The notes under the pieces were generated by a model. That model was not told the DNA's origin and did no database searches. It saw nothing but the letters and a program-made list of their open reading frames with translations. A program made the position numbers and the translations under genes. DNA of 64,000 bases. It comes from Arthrobacter sp. AL12. Its GTDB lineage: Bacteria; Actinomycetota; Actinomycetes; Actinomycetales; Micrococcaceae. Shown here piece by piece: positions 24,212 to 32,719 of this stretch. The first letter of the stretch is position 1. Every line of letters starts with the position of its first letter. The stretch covers positions 54,471 to 118,470 of the forward strand of contig NZ_JASBQY010000011.1 in NCBI RefSeq assembly GCF_029960645.1, in the 5' to 3' direction.

Positions 24212-25717
24212 CTACTGCGCCGCCGGCGCACCGAACTTCGGGGTGTGCACGGTGCCGAGGGTGATGTGGACGGCCTGCTGGTCGGTGTAGAAATCGATGG
24301 AGCGGTAGCCGCCCTCATGTCCCAGCCCGGAGGACTTGACGCCGCCGAACGGGGTGCGCAGATCCCGGACGTTGTGGCTGTTGAGCCAGACCATGCCGGC
24401 CTCGAGGTTCTGTGAGAAGTTGTGCGCGCGGTTCAGGTCGTTGGTCCAGACATAGCCGGCCAGCCCGTACCGGGTGTTGTTCGCCAGGGCCAGCGCCTCG
24501 GCGTCGTCCGCGAACGGCGTGATCGTCACGACGGGGCCGAAGATCTCCTCCTGGAAGATCCGCGCGTCCGGCATGACGTCGGCGAAGACGGTCGGCGCGA
24601 TGTAGTTGCCGGTGGGAAGCCCCTCGGGCCGCCCGCCGCCGGCCAGCAGCCGGCCCTCGGTCTTGCCGATCTCCACGTACCGGGCCACCTTGGCGTAGTG
24701 CTCCGGGTGGACGAGGGCGCCTACCTCGGTCTTCGGGTCGTGCGGGTCCCCGACGACGATGTTCTTCGCGCGGGCGGCGTACTCGTTGCAGAATTCCTCG
24801 TAGATGTCCTGGTGGACGAGGATCCGGGAGCCGGCGGTGCAGCGCTCGCCGTTGAGCGAGAAGACGCCGAACAGGGTGGAGTCGATCGCGGCGTCGAGGT
24901 CGGCGTCGGCGAAGATGACGGCCGGGCTTTTGCCGCCGAGTTCCATGGACAGGCCTTTGAGGTTTTCCGCGGCGTTGCGGAAGATCGTCTTGCCCGTGGT
25001 GGTCTCGCCGGTGAAGGAGATCAGCGGGACGTCGGGGTGCTTGACAAGGGCGTCGCCGGCCTCCTCGCCGAGGCCGTTGACCAGGTTGAACACGCCGTCG
25101 GGCAGGCCGGCGTCCTTGAAGATCTGGGCCCAGAGCGAGGCGGAGAGCGGGGTGAACTCGGCGGGCTTGAGGACCACGGTGTTGCCGGTGGCCAGCGCCG
25201 GGGCGAGCTTCCAGGACTCGAGCATAAACGGGGTGTTCCAGGGTGTGATCAGGCCGGCGACGCCGATCGGCTTGCGGTTCACGTAGTTGATCTGGGAACC
25301 GGGGACCTTCATGGCGTCGTCGAACTGCGCCACAATGAGGTCCGCGAAGAAGCGGAAGTTCTCCGCGGCGCGGAGGGCCTGGCCCTTGGCCTGGGTGATC
25401 GGCAGGCCGGTGTCGAAGGTCTCCAGCTGCGCCAGCCGGGTCTCCTGGGCCTCGATGGCGTCGGCGATCCTGTTGAGGATGCGGGCGCGTTCCCGCGGCT
25501 TCATCCTCGGCCACGGCCCGGCGGTGAAGGCCTTGCGGGCGGCAGCAACGGCGAGGTCGATGTCCTCCTTCTGGCCGGCGGCGGCGGTGGCGTAGGTGGT
25601 GTTGGAGACCGGGTCCAGCACGTCGAAGGTCCTGCCGCTGACGGAATCAACGAATTCGCCGTCGATGTAGTGGCGGATCCGCGTCGGAAGGTCGTCCGGA
25701 ATGTAGTGCTCGGCCAT
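24212..25717 (-). CDS. hpaE: 5-carboxymethyl-2-hydroxymuconate-semialdehyde dehydrogenase
   Basis: This NAD-dependent aldehyde dehydrogenase of the homoprotocatechuate meta pathway oxidises the ring-cleavage semialdehyde. It has ALDH signatures: TPWNTPFMLESWKLAPALA (oxyanion Asn), FTGETTTGKTI, LSMELGGKSPAVIF (general base Glu) and FSLNGERCTAGSRI (catalytic Cys). The C-terminus HITLGTVHTPKFG is typical of HpaE rather than generic ALDHs. The ATG at 25717 has AGGAG 5 bases upstream; a GTG one codon earlier is less likely. A palindromic ATCGTATACGAT lies 24-35 bases upstream. The ring-cleavage gene hpaD is not in the window. Confidence 0.88.
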   Translation of the reverse strand: MAEHYIPDDLPTRIRHYIDGEFVDSVSGRTFDVLDPVSNTTYATAAAGQKEDIDLAVAAARKAFTAGPWPRMKPRERARILNRIADAIEAQETRLAQLETFDTGLPITQAKGQALRAAENFRFFADLIVAQFDDAMKVPGSQINYVNRKPIGVAGLITPWNTPFMLESWKLAPALATGNTVVLKPAEFTPLSASLWAQIFKDAGLPDGVFNLVNGLGEEAGDALVKHPDVPLISFTGETTTGKTIFRNAAENLKGLSMELGGKSPAVIFADADLDAAIDSTLFGVFSLNGERCTAGSRILVHQDIYEEFCNEYAARAKNIVVGDPHDPKTEVGALVHPEHYAKVARYVEIGKTEGRLLAGGGRPEGLPTGNYIAPTVFADVMPDARIFQEEIFGPVVTITPFADDAEALALANNTRYGLAGYVWTNDLNRAHNFSQNLEAGMVWLNSHNVRDLRTPFGGVKSSGLGHEGGYRSIDFYTDQQAVHITLGTVHTPKFGAPAAQ

Positions 25718-25740
25718 CACATCTCCTCATTGAGTATGGA

Positions 25741-25752
25741 ATCGTATACGAT
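25741..25752. promoter_or_regulatory. Palindromic operator ATCGTATACGAT upstream of hpaE
   Basis: A perfect 12-bp palindrome resembling ATNGTATACNAT sites of GntR-type regulators. It differs from the CCGTTCGAT motif found near hpaC and the transporter. Confidence 0.6.
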
Positions 25753-25834
25753 ACAACCTGCCCGAGGCGGGGCTGCTTGTCAAGCAATCCCGCAACGGGC
25801 GCCCGTGGCCGGCGGGGGAGTGCCCCGCCGGCTC

Positions 25835-26551
25835 TCAGCCCAGCTGGCTTTCGATGCGACGGGCGCTCGCGGCCAGGGCCGCGGCGACCTCCTCGGGGTT
25901 CTGCGCGGCGCGGATGTACACGACGGCGAGAGCCGCCGGACGCCCGCCCGGAACCCGGACCGGGACGGCCAGCGAGGACACGCCGGAGATGACCTCGTCG
26001 TGGCTTGCGGCATATCCCCGGCGGCGCGCCTCGGCCGCTTCGGCCCGGTAGGGAATGCCGGGGGCGGCCGCGGCCCATTCCTCTTCGGACAACGCCGACT
26101 GGATCGCGATCCCGGGGGCGCCGGCGCTGATCGGATGCCGGGAGCCTGGATGCTGGACCACGGTGGCACCGGTGTGGCGCGGATCCACGGTGACCAGCGT
26201 GACGCATTCCGCGTGGTCCCAGACCGCGACGAAGGCGCTCATCATCAGAGTATTGGCGAGCTGGGTGAGCTCCGGCAGCGCCGCCGTCTGCAGGCTCCGC
26301 GAAACACCGCGGGCCAGGACGGCCAGTCCGGGGCCGGGCTGGACCCGGCCGCCGTCGTCGCGCACCAGCAGGGAGTGGTCTTCTAGGGTGCGGAGGATGC
26401 GGTAGGCCACGGAGCGGTGCACTCCCATGGCGTCGGCCAGTTCGGCGATGGTGAGCGGCTGCTGGGCGTCGGCCAGGATCTCGAGGGCGCGGATGCCGCG
26501 CGACAACGTCTGGGACGGGGAGGCCTGGGCGCTGCCGGCGGTCGGGGTCAT
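25835..26551 (-). CDS. IclR family regulator, likely of the 4-hydroxyphenylacetate genes
   Basis: This 238-residue protein has an N-terminal winged helix (LSRGIRALEILADAQQPLTIAELADAMGVHRSVAYRILRTLEDHSLL). The C-terminal effector domain (from VSRSLQTAALPELTQL to SLAVPVRVPGGRPAALAVV) is typical of the IclR family, which controls aromatic catabolism. It lies between hpaE (same strand) and the divergent hpaCB genes. The ATG follows TAGGAT-GGACAG, a leaderless layout. The effector is probably 4-hydroxyphenylacetate or a pathway intermediate, by context only. Candidate operators are at 26651-26665 and 28851-28868. Confidence 0.88.
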   Translation of the reverse strand: MTPTAGSAQASPSQTLSRGIRALEILADAQQPLTIAELADAMGVHRSVAYRILRTLEDHSLLVRDDGGRVQPGPGLAVLARGVSRSLQTAALPELTQLANTLMMSAFVAVWDHAECVTLVTVDPRHTGATVVQHPGSRHPISAGAPGIAIQSALSEEEWAAAAPGIPYRAEAAEARRRGYAASHDEVISGVSSLAVPVRVPGGRPAALAVVYIRAAQNPEEVAAALAASARRIESQLG

Positions 26552-26557
26552 CTGTCC

Positions 26558-26563
26558 ATCCTA
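26558..26563 (-). promoter_or_regulatory. -10 hexamer TAGGAT of the IclR gene (leaderless)
   Basis: On the minus strand TAGGAT-GGACAG-ATG, nearly identical to the clpS start block. Confidence 0.55.
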
Positions 26564-26650
26564 GGTGCGGGCGGCGGGGTGGCCTGGATGCGCCGGCCGG
26601 CCCTTGTGCTCCGCCACACGGTGCGTTAGCGTTCTAAATGGGAACTATCC

Positions 26651-26665
26651 GTTCGATTATAGAAC
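26651..26665. promoter_or_regulatory. Candidate IclR operator in the iclR-hpaC gap
   Basis: GTTCGATTATAGAAC is a 15-bp imperfect palindrome (6 of 7 pairs). With its left flank it shares CCGTTCGAT with the site before the transporter gene at 28851-28868. Confidence 0.6.
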
Positions 26666-26722
26666 TTATGTCGACGCGGCGCACCCCCACAACCAGCCGT
26701 CACGCACCGCAAGGGATCACTG

Positions 26723-27259
26723 ATGATTGCCAAGCCCCGCACCGGGCCAGTCCCGGTTGATCCGGGCCGCACGCCCGGCGCGCGGGCCCACCACTTCCGC
26801 GGCAGCTTGGGCCGGTTCGCCACCGGAGTGGCGATTGTGACCTTTGACGGCGCCACCAAGCGCCACGGCATCACCGTCAATTCCTTTACGTCCGTATCCA
26901 TGGAGCCGCCGCTGGTGCTCGTGAGCATCGCCCGCACCGCGAGGGCGCACGACGAGCTGGCCGGCCGGCCGTTCACGGTCAACATCCTGGGCGCGGAGCA
27001 GCGGCACCTCGCCATGCACTTTGCCGGCCATCCCGGACCGGAGCCGCTCTGGGTGGAGGGCGGCACGGCACCGCGGCTCTCCCATGTGCTTGCCTATTTC
27101 GAGTGCAAGCCCTGGGCGGCCTACGACGGCGGCGACCACACGCTCTACCTCGGTGAGGTCGTGGATTTCAACTACCGCAACGGCGATGCGCTGGCCTACG
27201 CGAACAGTACGTTCACCACCATCCCGGAGAGCCAGCTGGGCATGGAAGACCTGCTCTGA
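26723..27259 (+). CDS. hpaC: Flavin reductase, small component of 4-HPA 3-monooxygenase
   Basis: This 178-residue NAD(P)H:FMN/FAD oxidoreductase supplies reduced flavin to HpaB. It has a flavin reductase-like domain with HHFRGSLGRFATGVAIVTFDG, then KRHGITVNSFTSVSMEPPLVLVSIA, GRPFTVNILGAEQ and a C-terminal GDHTLYLGEVVDF. The start (MIAKPRT) follows AAGGGATCACTG. hpaB begins 37 bases after its stop, so the two form an operon. The region upstream carries the candidate IclR operator. Confidence 0.9.
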   Translation: MIAKPRTGPVPVDPGRTPGARAHHFRGSLGRFATGVAIVTFDGATKRHGITVNSFTSVSMEPPLVLVSIARTARAHDELAGRPFTVNILGAEQRHLAMHFAGHPGPEPLWVEGGTAPRLSHVLAYFECKPWAAYDGGDHTLYLGEVVDFNYRNGDALAYANSTFTTIPESQLGMEDLL

Positions 27260-27295
27260 TTTCGATTCAGCTCAACGACGACTGGAGGACTAGCC

Positions 27296-28750
27296 ATGGG
27301 TATCCGTACCGGACAGCAGTACCTGGAAAAACTCAACGCCATGACGCCCCACGTGGTGATCGACGGCGAGGTGGTCAGCGAAAAAGTCGCCGAGCACCCC
27401 GCGTTCCGCAACGTGGCACGCTCCTACGCCAGGCTCTTCGACATGCAGCACGACCCGAAATACCAGGACGCGCTGACCTACACCTCGCCCACCAGCGGCG
27501 ACCTAGTCAACGCCTCCTTCCTGGTGCCGAAGACCGTTGAGGACCTGGAACGCCGCCGCCGCGCGATCTCGACCTGGGCCGAGTCCTCCAATGGCTTCCT
27601 GGGCCGCTCCGGCGACTACATGAACTCCTCGCTCACCGCCCTCAGCACAGCAGACGAGTGGTTTTCCCAGGCCGATCCCAAGTTCGGCGAGAACATCCGC
27701 AACTACTACGAGTGGGCCCGGGAAAACGACGTCCTCGCCACGCACACGCTGATCCCGCCGCAGGCCAACCGCTCCGTCTCCGGCTCCGAGCAGCTCGGCG
27801 GCCAGCTGTCGGCCCGGATTGTCGAGGAGCGCGAGGACGGCATCGTCATCCAGGGCGCCCGGATGCTGGCCACCATCGCCCCGATCGCGGACGAGCTTCT
27901 CGTGTTCCCCTCCACGGTGCTCCGCGGCACGCCCGAGGACGCCCCGTACTCCTACGCCTTCGCCATCCCCAACGACACGCCGGGCCTGCGCTACCTGTGC
28001 CGCACCTCGCTGTACAACGGCGGCAGCACCCACGACGAGCCGTTGGCATCCCGCTATGAGGAAATGGACGCCGTCGCGGTCTTCGACCATGTCTTCGTCC
28101 CCAACGAGCGGATCTTCATGCTCGGCAACCCGCAGCTGTGCAACGGCTTCTACTCCGAAACCGGCGCCGGTGCCCTCATGACCCACCAGGTGGTCACCCG
28201 CACCATCGCCAAGAGCGAGTTCTTCCTGGGCCTGGCCTCCGAACTCGCCGACTCGATCGGCATCGACGGCTTCCAGCACATCCAGGAGGACATCGCGGAA
28301 CTGATTGTCGACGTCGAAATCGGCCGGGCGCTGGTCCGGGCCGCGGAGGTGGATGCGGCGCTCAACGGTGCCGGCGTCATGCTGCCGAAATGGTCCACGC
28401 TGAACGCCGCCCGCAACTGGTACCCGAAGGTAGCCCAGCGCTTCCCGCAGATCATCCGCAAATTCTCCGCTTCGGGCCTGATGGCGCTCCCCGGCGAGGC
28501 GGACGTCAACAGTGACGCCCGGACCGACATCGAGATGTACCTGCAGGGCAAGTCGCTGACCGGTCCGGAGCGCGTCCGGCTGTTCAAACTCGCCTTCGAC
28601 GCCTCGGTCTCCGGCTTCTCCGGCCGGCAGTCGCTCTACGAGTACTTCTTCTTCGGGGATCCGGTCCGGATGGCCGGAGCCATGGTCAACAGCTACGACC
28701 GCGGCCCCGTCAGGGCCCGGGTGCGGGAGTTCCTGAACCGCACGGACTGA
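27296..28750 (+). CDS. hpaB: 4-hydroxyphenylacetate 3-monooxygenase, oxygenase component
   Basis: This FADH2-dependent hydroxylase converts 4-hydroxyphenylacetate to homoprotocatechuate. The 484 residues match the family throughout: RTGQQYLEKLNAMTPHVVIDGE, THTLIPPQANRSV, GIVIQGARMLATIAPIADELLVFP and PNERIFMLGNPQLC. Near the C-terminus SGRQSLYEYFFFGDPVRM is the conserved substrate/flavin-site segment. The ATG has GGAGG 8 bases upstream. It works with HpaC. Other phenol-hydroxylating HpaB relatives exist, so the substrate is inferred from HpaE and the neighbouring transporter. Confidence 0.92.
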   Translation: MGIRTGQQYLEKLNAMTPHVVIDGEVVSEKVAEHPAFRNVARSYARLFDMQHDPKYQDALTYTSPTSGDLVNASFLVPKTVEDLERRRRAISTWAESSNGFLGRSGDYMNSSLTALSTADEWFSQADPKFGENIRNYYEWARENDVLATHTLIPPQANRSVSGSEQLGGQLSARIVEEREDGIVIQGARMLATIAPIADELLVFPSTVLRGTPEDAPYSYAFAIPNDTPGLRYLCRTSLYNGGSTHDEPLASRYEEMDAVAVFDHVFVPNERIFMLGNPQLCNGFYSETGAGALMTHQVVTRTIAKSEFFLGLASELADSIGIDGFQHIQEDIAELIVDVEIGRALVRAAEVDAALNGAGVMLPKWSTLNAARNWYPKVAQRFPQIIRKFSASGLMALPGEADVNSDARTDIEMYLQGKSLTGPERVRLFKLAFDASVSGFSGRQSLYEYFFFGDPVRMAGAMVNSYDRGPVRARVREFLNRTD

Positions 28751-28850
28751 CCCCGCGGACAGGCTTTCCGTCACTTTTCGGCGCCGGCAAAGCTTTTTTC
28801 CCAGGGATGTGTGCCCTAGCACACATTTCATAGTAGTATTCTGAATACCA

Positions 28851-28868
28851 ACTGACCGTTCGATCAGT
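28851..28868. promoter_or_regulatory. Candidate operator upstream of the MHS transporter
   Basis: ACTGACCGTTCGATCAGT is an 18-bp imperfect palindrome (7 of 9 pairs) just after a possible -10 (TAGTAT near 28832). It shares CCGTTCGAT with the iclR-hpaC gap. Confidence 0.6.
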
Positions 28869-28943
28869 AAATGGTAGAGGCATTCAGCTATTCGCACAGC
28901 ACCCACCCCGGGCAGTACGTCTGCCCCCAGCATCGGAGTTCCA

Positions 28944-30299
28944 ATGACCGCAACTTCACATGTCGATTCTGAGGCGGGCCCCAGCAGCAAGCATGAGGAA
29001 CGCAAGGTCCTCGCGGGCACCCTGGTCGGGACCACCATCGAGTGGTACGACTTCTTCATCTTCGCCCAGCTGACAGCCACGCTGCTCTCCCCGCTGTTCC
29101 TGGCGCCGCTGAACGCCTCCAACCCCGGCCTGGCGCAGATCCTGTCCTTTGCCCTCATCGGCATCAGCTTCCTGTTCCGCCCGCTCGGCGCCATCGTCGC
29201 CGGCCACCTGGGTGACCGCCTCGGCCGCAAGGCCATGCTGGTCTTCACCCTGGTCATGATGGGTGCCGCCACGGCGCTGATCGGCATGCTGCCGACCTAC
29301 GCCCAGATCGGCGTCTGGGCTCCGATCCTGCTGATCCTGCTCCGAATCATCCAGGGCTTCTCCGCCGGCGGTGAATGGGGCGGCGCCGCCCTGATGGCCG
29401 TCGAGCACGCTCCCAAGAGCAAGCGCGGCCTGTTCGGCGCGTACCCGCAGATCGGCGTTCCGGTGGGCATGATCCTCGCCACCGGCCTGCTCTACTTCCT
29501 CAACACATCCATGTCCAAGGAAGACTTCGCCTCCTGGGGCTGGCGTGTGCCGTTCCTGCTGTCCATCGTGCTGATCATCGTCGGCTACCTGATCCGCCGC
29601 GCCGTGGCCGAGAGCCCCGTCTTCAAGGAGATGCAGGAACGCAAGGAAGAGAGCAAGGCTCCGCTCGGCGAGCTCATCCGCAAGCACAAGAAGGCCGTCC
29701 TCTACTCGACGATGATCTTCATCGGCAACAACGCCGCCGGCTACCTGCTGATCGCATTCTTCATCTCCTACGCCACCAAGTCCCTGAAGATGCCCGTCGC
29801 GCAGATTCTGCTGGCCACCACGCTGGCCTCCTTCGGCTGGCTGATCTTCACCCTGGTCGGCGGCTGGCTGTCGGACAAGATCGGCCGCGTCAAGACCTTC
29901 CTGATCGGCTACGGCATCGTCTTCGCCTGGATGATCCCGATGTTTGCCCTGATCGACACCAAGAACATCGTGCTCTACGGCGTCGCGCTGTTCGTCCTGA
30001 CCATCGGCCTGGGCCTGTCCTACGGCCCGATGTCGGCGATGTACGCCGAGATGTTCCCGGCGAACGTGCGCTACTCCGGCATCTCGATCGGCTACGCCTT
30101 CGGCGCCATCCTGGGCGGTGCGTTCGCGGCCACCATCGCGGAGGCCCTGCTGCAGGGCACCGGGTGGACCGGTTCCATCGGCATCTACATCATGATCCTC
30201 TGCGTCATCTCCGCAGCCGGCGTCCTGCTGGCCGGGGAAACCAGGGGCCGCCCGCTCGGCGTCAGCCACGGCGCAACGGATGATGCGGCAAGGCACTAG
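28944..30299 (+). CDS. MHS-family MFS transporter, probable aromatic acid:H+ symporter
   Basis: This 451-residue 12-helix transporter belongs to the metabolite:H+ symporter family (ShiA/KgtP/ProP group). Signatures are GTTIEWYDFFIFAQLTA in TM1, FRPLGAIVAGHLGDRLGRKA in loop 2-3, and GFSAGGEWGGAALMAVEH with the family's SAGGEWGG. The repeat loop LVGGWLSDKIGRVKTFLIGYG follows later. Position after hpaCB and a shared operator motif suggest it imports 4-hydroxyphenylacetate or a related acid; the substrate is an inference. A hairpin terminator follows 32 bases after the stop. Confidence 0.88.
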   Translation: MTATSHVDSEAGPSSKHEERKVLAGTLVGTTIEWYDFFIFAQLTATLLSPLFLAPLNASNPGLAQILSFALIGISFLFRPLGAIVAGHLGDRLGRKAMLVFTLVMMGAATALIGMLPTYAQIGVWAPILLILLRIIQGFSAGGEWGGAALMAVEHAPKSKRGLFGAYPQIGVPVGMILATGLLYFLNTSMSKEDFASWGWRVPFLLSIVLIIVGYLIRRAVAESPVFKEMQERKEESKAPLGELIRKHKKAVLYSTMIFIGNNAAGYLLIAFFISYATKSLKMPVAQILLATTLASFGWLIFTLVGGWLSDKIGRVKTFLIGYGIVFAWMIPMFALIDTKNIVLYGVALFVLTIGLGLSYGPMSAMYAEMFPANVRYSGISIGYAFGAILGGAFAATIAEALLQGTGWTGSIGIYIMILCVISAAGVLLAGETRGRPLGVSHGATDDAARH

Positions 30300-30331
30300 C
30301 AACAAGCAAGCAACAAGAAAAAAGCAACAGA

Positions 30332-30364
30332 GGAGGGGCGCGGACCAAAGGTCCGTGCCCCTCC
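30332..30364 (+). terminator. Terminator hairpin after the MHS transporter gene
   Basis: GGAGGGGCGCGGACC pairs with GGTCCGTGCCCCTCC (one G-U) around AAA. A poor T-tract follows. Confidence 0.7.
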
Positions 30365-30366
30365 GT

Positions 30367-30509
30367 CGCTAACCCAACGCGCTAACCCAACGCGGGGTCC
30401 CTCCTCGCTAACCCAACGCGGGGTCCCTCCTCGCTAACCCAACGCGGGGTCCCTCCTCGCTAACCCAACGCGGGGTCCCTCCTCGTTAACCCAACGCGGG
30501 GTCACTCCG
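30367..30509. repeat. 26-bp tandem repeat array, about 5.5 copies
   Basis: The unit CGCTAACCCAACGCGGGG plus TCCCTCCT is repeated head to tail. There is a truncated first copy (30367-30379), four near-identical copies (30380-30483) and a diverged last copy (30484-30509). It sits between the convergent transporter and phosphoribosyltransferase genes, right after the hairpin terminator. Confidence 0.9.
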
Positions 30510-30558
30510 CGCCCACTCGGAGGCTCCGCATGGGCCGCGTCTGGCCCCGCGTTGCTGT

Positions 30559-31215
30559 TCAGGCGGGACGGGCACCCAGGAGCCGGACGACGTCGTCGTC
30601 CCGTACCTGACCGAAGCTGCGATAGTAGCTGCCGACGGCACGGAACTGGCCGGGGATGAAGAGGCTGAAGACGGCGTCGGCGATCTGCTGCAGGGACGCC
30701 TGTGCCTCCAGCGAGGCAACCGGAACCCCGACGACGACGGTTGCCGCACCGGCCGCCTGCACCGCCTTGACGGCCGCCCGCATCGTCGCTCCGGTGGCCA
30801 TCCCGTCGTCGACCACGATCACGGTTCTGCCGGCCAGCGGCAGCCGCGGCCCCGGATACGTTTCTGCGCGGCGCTCCAGTTCCTTCTGCTCGAACCTCAC
30901 AACCTCGTCGAGGGCTGACTGGGTGATCCCCAGCTCCAGGAGCTGGCCCACGTAAGGTCGGTTCAGGACCTGCGCCACCCTGCCGTTGACCGCGGCCAGC
31001 GCACCGAAGGCCGTTTCCCCGTGCCCGGGAATCCCCAGCTTGCGGACCGGAAGCACGTCCCGGTCCAGCCGGAGCGCCGCGGCGGCCTCTGCGGCAACCG
31101 GGACACCGCCGCGCGCCAGTCCCAGCACCACGGTGTCCGGGCGCCCGCGGAACTGGGGGAGGGCGGCGGCAAGAAGCCTGCCGCCCTGCCCACGGTCCGT
31201 GAAGCGCATGCCCAT
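30559..31215 (-). CDS. Phosphoribosyltransferase family protein
   Basis: This protein of about 218 residues has the type I PRTase fold. The PRPP-binding loop is TVIVVDDGMATGATMRAAVKAV, preceded by VLGLARGGVPVAAEAAAAL. The family is seen in actinobacteria as predicted phosphoribosyltransferases, often beside dienelactone-hydrolase or stress genes. The natural substrate is unknown. The ATG at 31215 (MGMRFTDRG) has AGAGGG upstream; an earlier in-frame start at 31242 is possible. It converges on the 26-bp array. Confidence 0.85.
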   Translation of the reverse strand: MGMRFTDRGQGGRLLAAALPQFRGRPDTVVLGLARGGVPVAAEAAAALRLDRDVLPVRKLGIPGHGETAFGALAAVNGRVAQVLNRPYVGQLLELGITQSALDEVVRFEQKELERRAETYPGPRLPLAGRTVIVVDDGMATGATMRAAVKAVQAAGAATVVVGVPVASLEAQASLQQIADAVFSLFIPGQFRAVGSYYRSFGQVRDDDVVRLLGARPA

Positions 31216-31411
31216 GGAGACCCTCTTCCGGTTCCGGCCCACGCTGCTGCGGCCAGCCTATGTCCGGCGGGGCAGCTGCGCGAGACCGGTGCCGTGATTC
31301 TAGCGGGGGAGTTCTATCCATCCAGTGAATGGAAAAACGCCTGTAGCATGTCTCGGGGGTGAGCCGAGCCGGCCCGCCCGCCCGCTGGGCAATGATTTGT
31401 TGGGGGAATCC

Positions 31412-32719
31412 ATGGCCGGAAGTTTTTACGGCGCGGACGTGGCGAAACTGCGCGCATTGGCGTCGCAGGCCGGAAGCAGCGCCCTGAAACTCAGCGTCCT
31501 CCACCGCCGCCTGGCATCGGAGCTGGCCGCGTCGGGACACTGGCAGGGCAATGACGCCAGAGCGTTCAGAACGGACTGGGAGACCGGCCATTCGCGTTCC
31601 ATGATCCTGGCCGTCGGGCTCCTGGAAAAGATGCAGCGGGAGCTCGCGGCCAACGCTGACCAGCAGGAAAGTGCCAGCGGAGCGGCCGGCGGTCCGACCT
31701 CTTCACCGGGTGTTGCCGCGCCGACGGCTGAGCTCGCCACACCGGCCGCGCTGGCGGCGATGTCCCCCCTGCAAATCCACGGGTGGTGGAACGGCCTCAC
31801 TGCAAGCCAGCAGGCCGAGTTTTCCCGGCTCTATCCCTTTGCGGCCGGCAACACCGACGGGCTGCCGGTTGCTGCCAGGATCGAAGCGAACCGCCTGGCC
31901 GCCGAAACCCGGCTGGCCATCCTGGAGCAGGACGGAAAAGGCTCGACGGAGGAATCCGAGTACCTGAAGAACACCCTGGAGGGAAACATTAGTCTCGTGG
32001 CCTACGATCCCGCGGAGGGCAATCTCATTGAGATGCTCGGCGACTATGACGGAAACACCACGACGGTACTGACCTATGTTCCGGGAACGTTCGCCACGGC
32101 GGACCAGTTCTATGGCGGAACAGCCCAGAAAATGGCAGCGTTCCTGCAGCAGGGGGATCCGGACGGCAGCACGGCTGCCTTCGTCTATAAGAACAGCGAA
32201 TTCCCCCAGGACCAGACGTTTGCGCAGTCCGCGGACAAGAGCTTCGGGGAGCAGGCCGGCCGGAAGCTCGCGGATTTCGAGGAAGGTCTCGCGGCGCAGA
32301 ACCCGCCCGTTGCCCAGACCGTGGCGGTGTCCCACAGCTGGGGCCAAGCTGCGGTAGCGTCATCTGAAATGTACGGGACACACTACGACCAGCAGGTCTC
32401 CCTCTCCGGCGCCTGGATGCCGGAGGGCTGGAAGGCCGATCCGGAGACCGACTACCACCACTTCGCCTATGACTTTGACGCGCTGGCCACCGCCCAGCGG
32501 CTGGGCCTGGTGGGCGCCAACTACCCCCTGGAGGACCAGGCGTTTACGAAGCACATCTACGATGACCCTGCCAGGAACTACCAGGTGGGCCCGGTAAAAA
32601 TCACGACGGACCCGATGGCCAAAATAGACAACCACAGCCTGATCGCGAGCGCACAGGACAGTATGAACCGGGAAGCCCGCGAGGACATCGCCCGCGTGGT
32701 ATTCGGGGGCCGCAAATGA
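31412..32719 (+). CDS. WXG100-like/alpha-beta hydrolase (DUF1023) fusion protein
   Basis: This is a 435-residue protein. Residues 1-95 are helical with a central Trp44-Gln45-Gly46 turn (GHWQGNDARAFRTDWE), like WXG100/LXG type VII substrates. A Ser/Ala linker follows. Residues 180-435 resemble the DUF1023 alpha/beta hydrolase family, with nucleophile segment VAVSHSWGQAAVASS (Ser309) and a late His in KIDNHSLIASA. No Sec signal is present. The ATG at 31412 follows GGGGGAATCC. It overlaps the lipoprotein gene downstream by 4 bases (ATGA). A secreted lipase-like effector is an inference; no type VII machinery is in the window. Confidence 0.75.
   Translation: MAGSFYGADVAKLRALASQAGSSALKLSVLHRRLASELAASGHWQGNDARAFRTDWETGHSRSMILAVGLLEKMQRELAANADQQESASGAAGGPTSSPGVAAPTAELATPAALAAMSPLQIHGWWNGLTASQQAEFSRLYPFAAGNTDGLPVAARIEANRLAAETRLAILEQDGKGSTEESEYLKNTLEGNISLVAYDPAEGNLIEMLGDYDGNTTTVLTYVPGTFATADQFYGGTAQKMAAFLQQGDPDGSTAAFVYKNSEFPQDQTFAQSADKSFGEQAGRKLADFEEGLAAQNPPVAQTVAVSHSWGQAAVASSEMYGTHYDQQVSLSGAWMPEGWKADPETDYHHFAYDFDALATAQRLGLVGANYPLEDQAFTKHIYDDPARNYQVGPVKITTDPMAKIDNHSLIASAQDSMNREAREDIARVVFGGRK

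Noticed and set aside
24422..26386. 654-codon plus-strand frame opposite hpaE and iclR
   Set aside because: Antisense artefact of high-GC codon use spanning two real minus-strand genes and their promoter gap.
30367..30509. 26-bp array as a CRISPR
   Set aside because: Units are directly contiguous without unique spacers and there are no cas genes.
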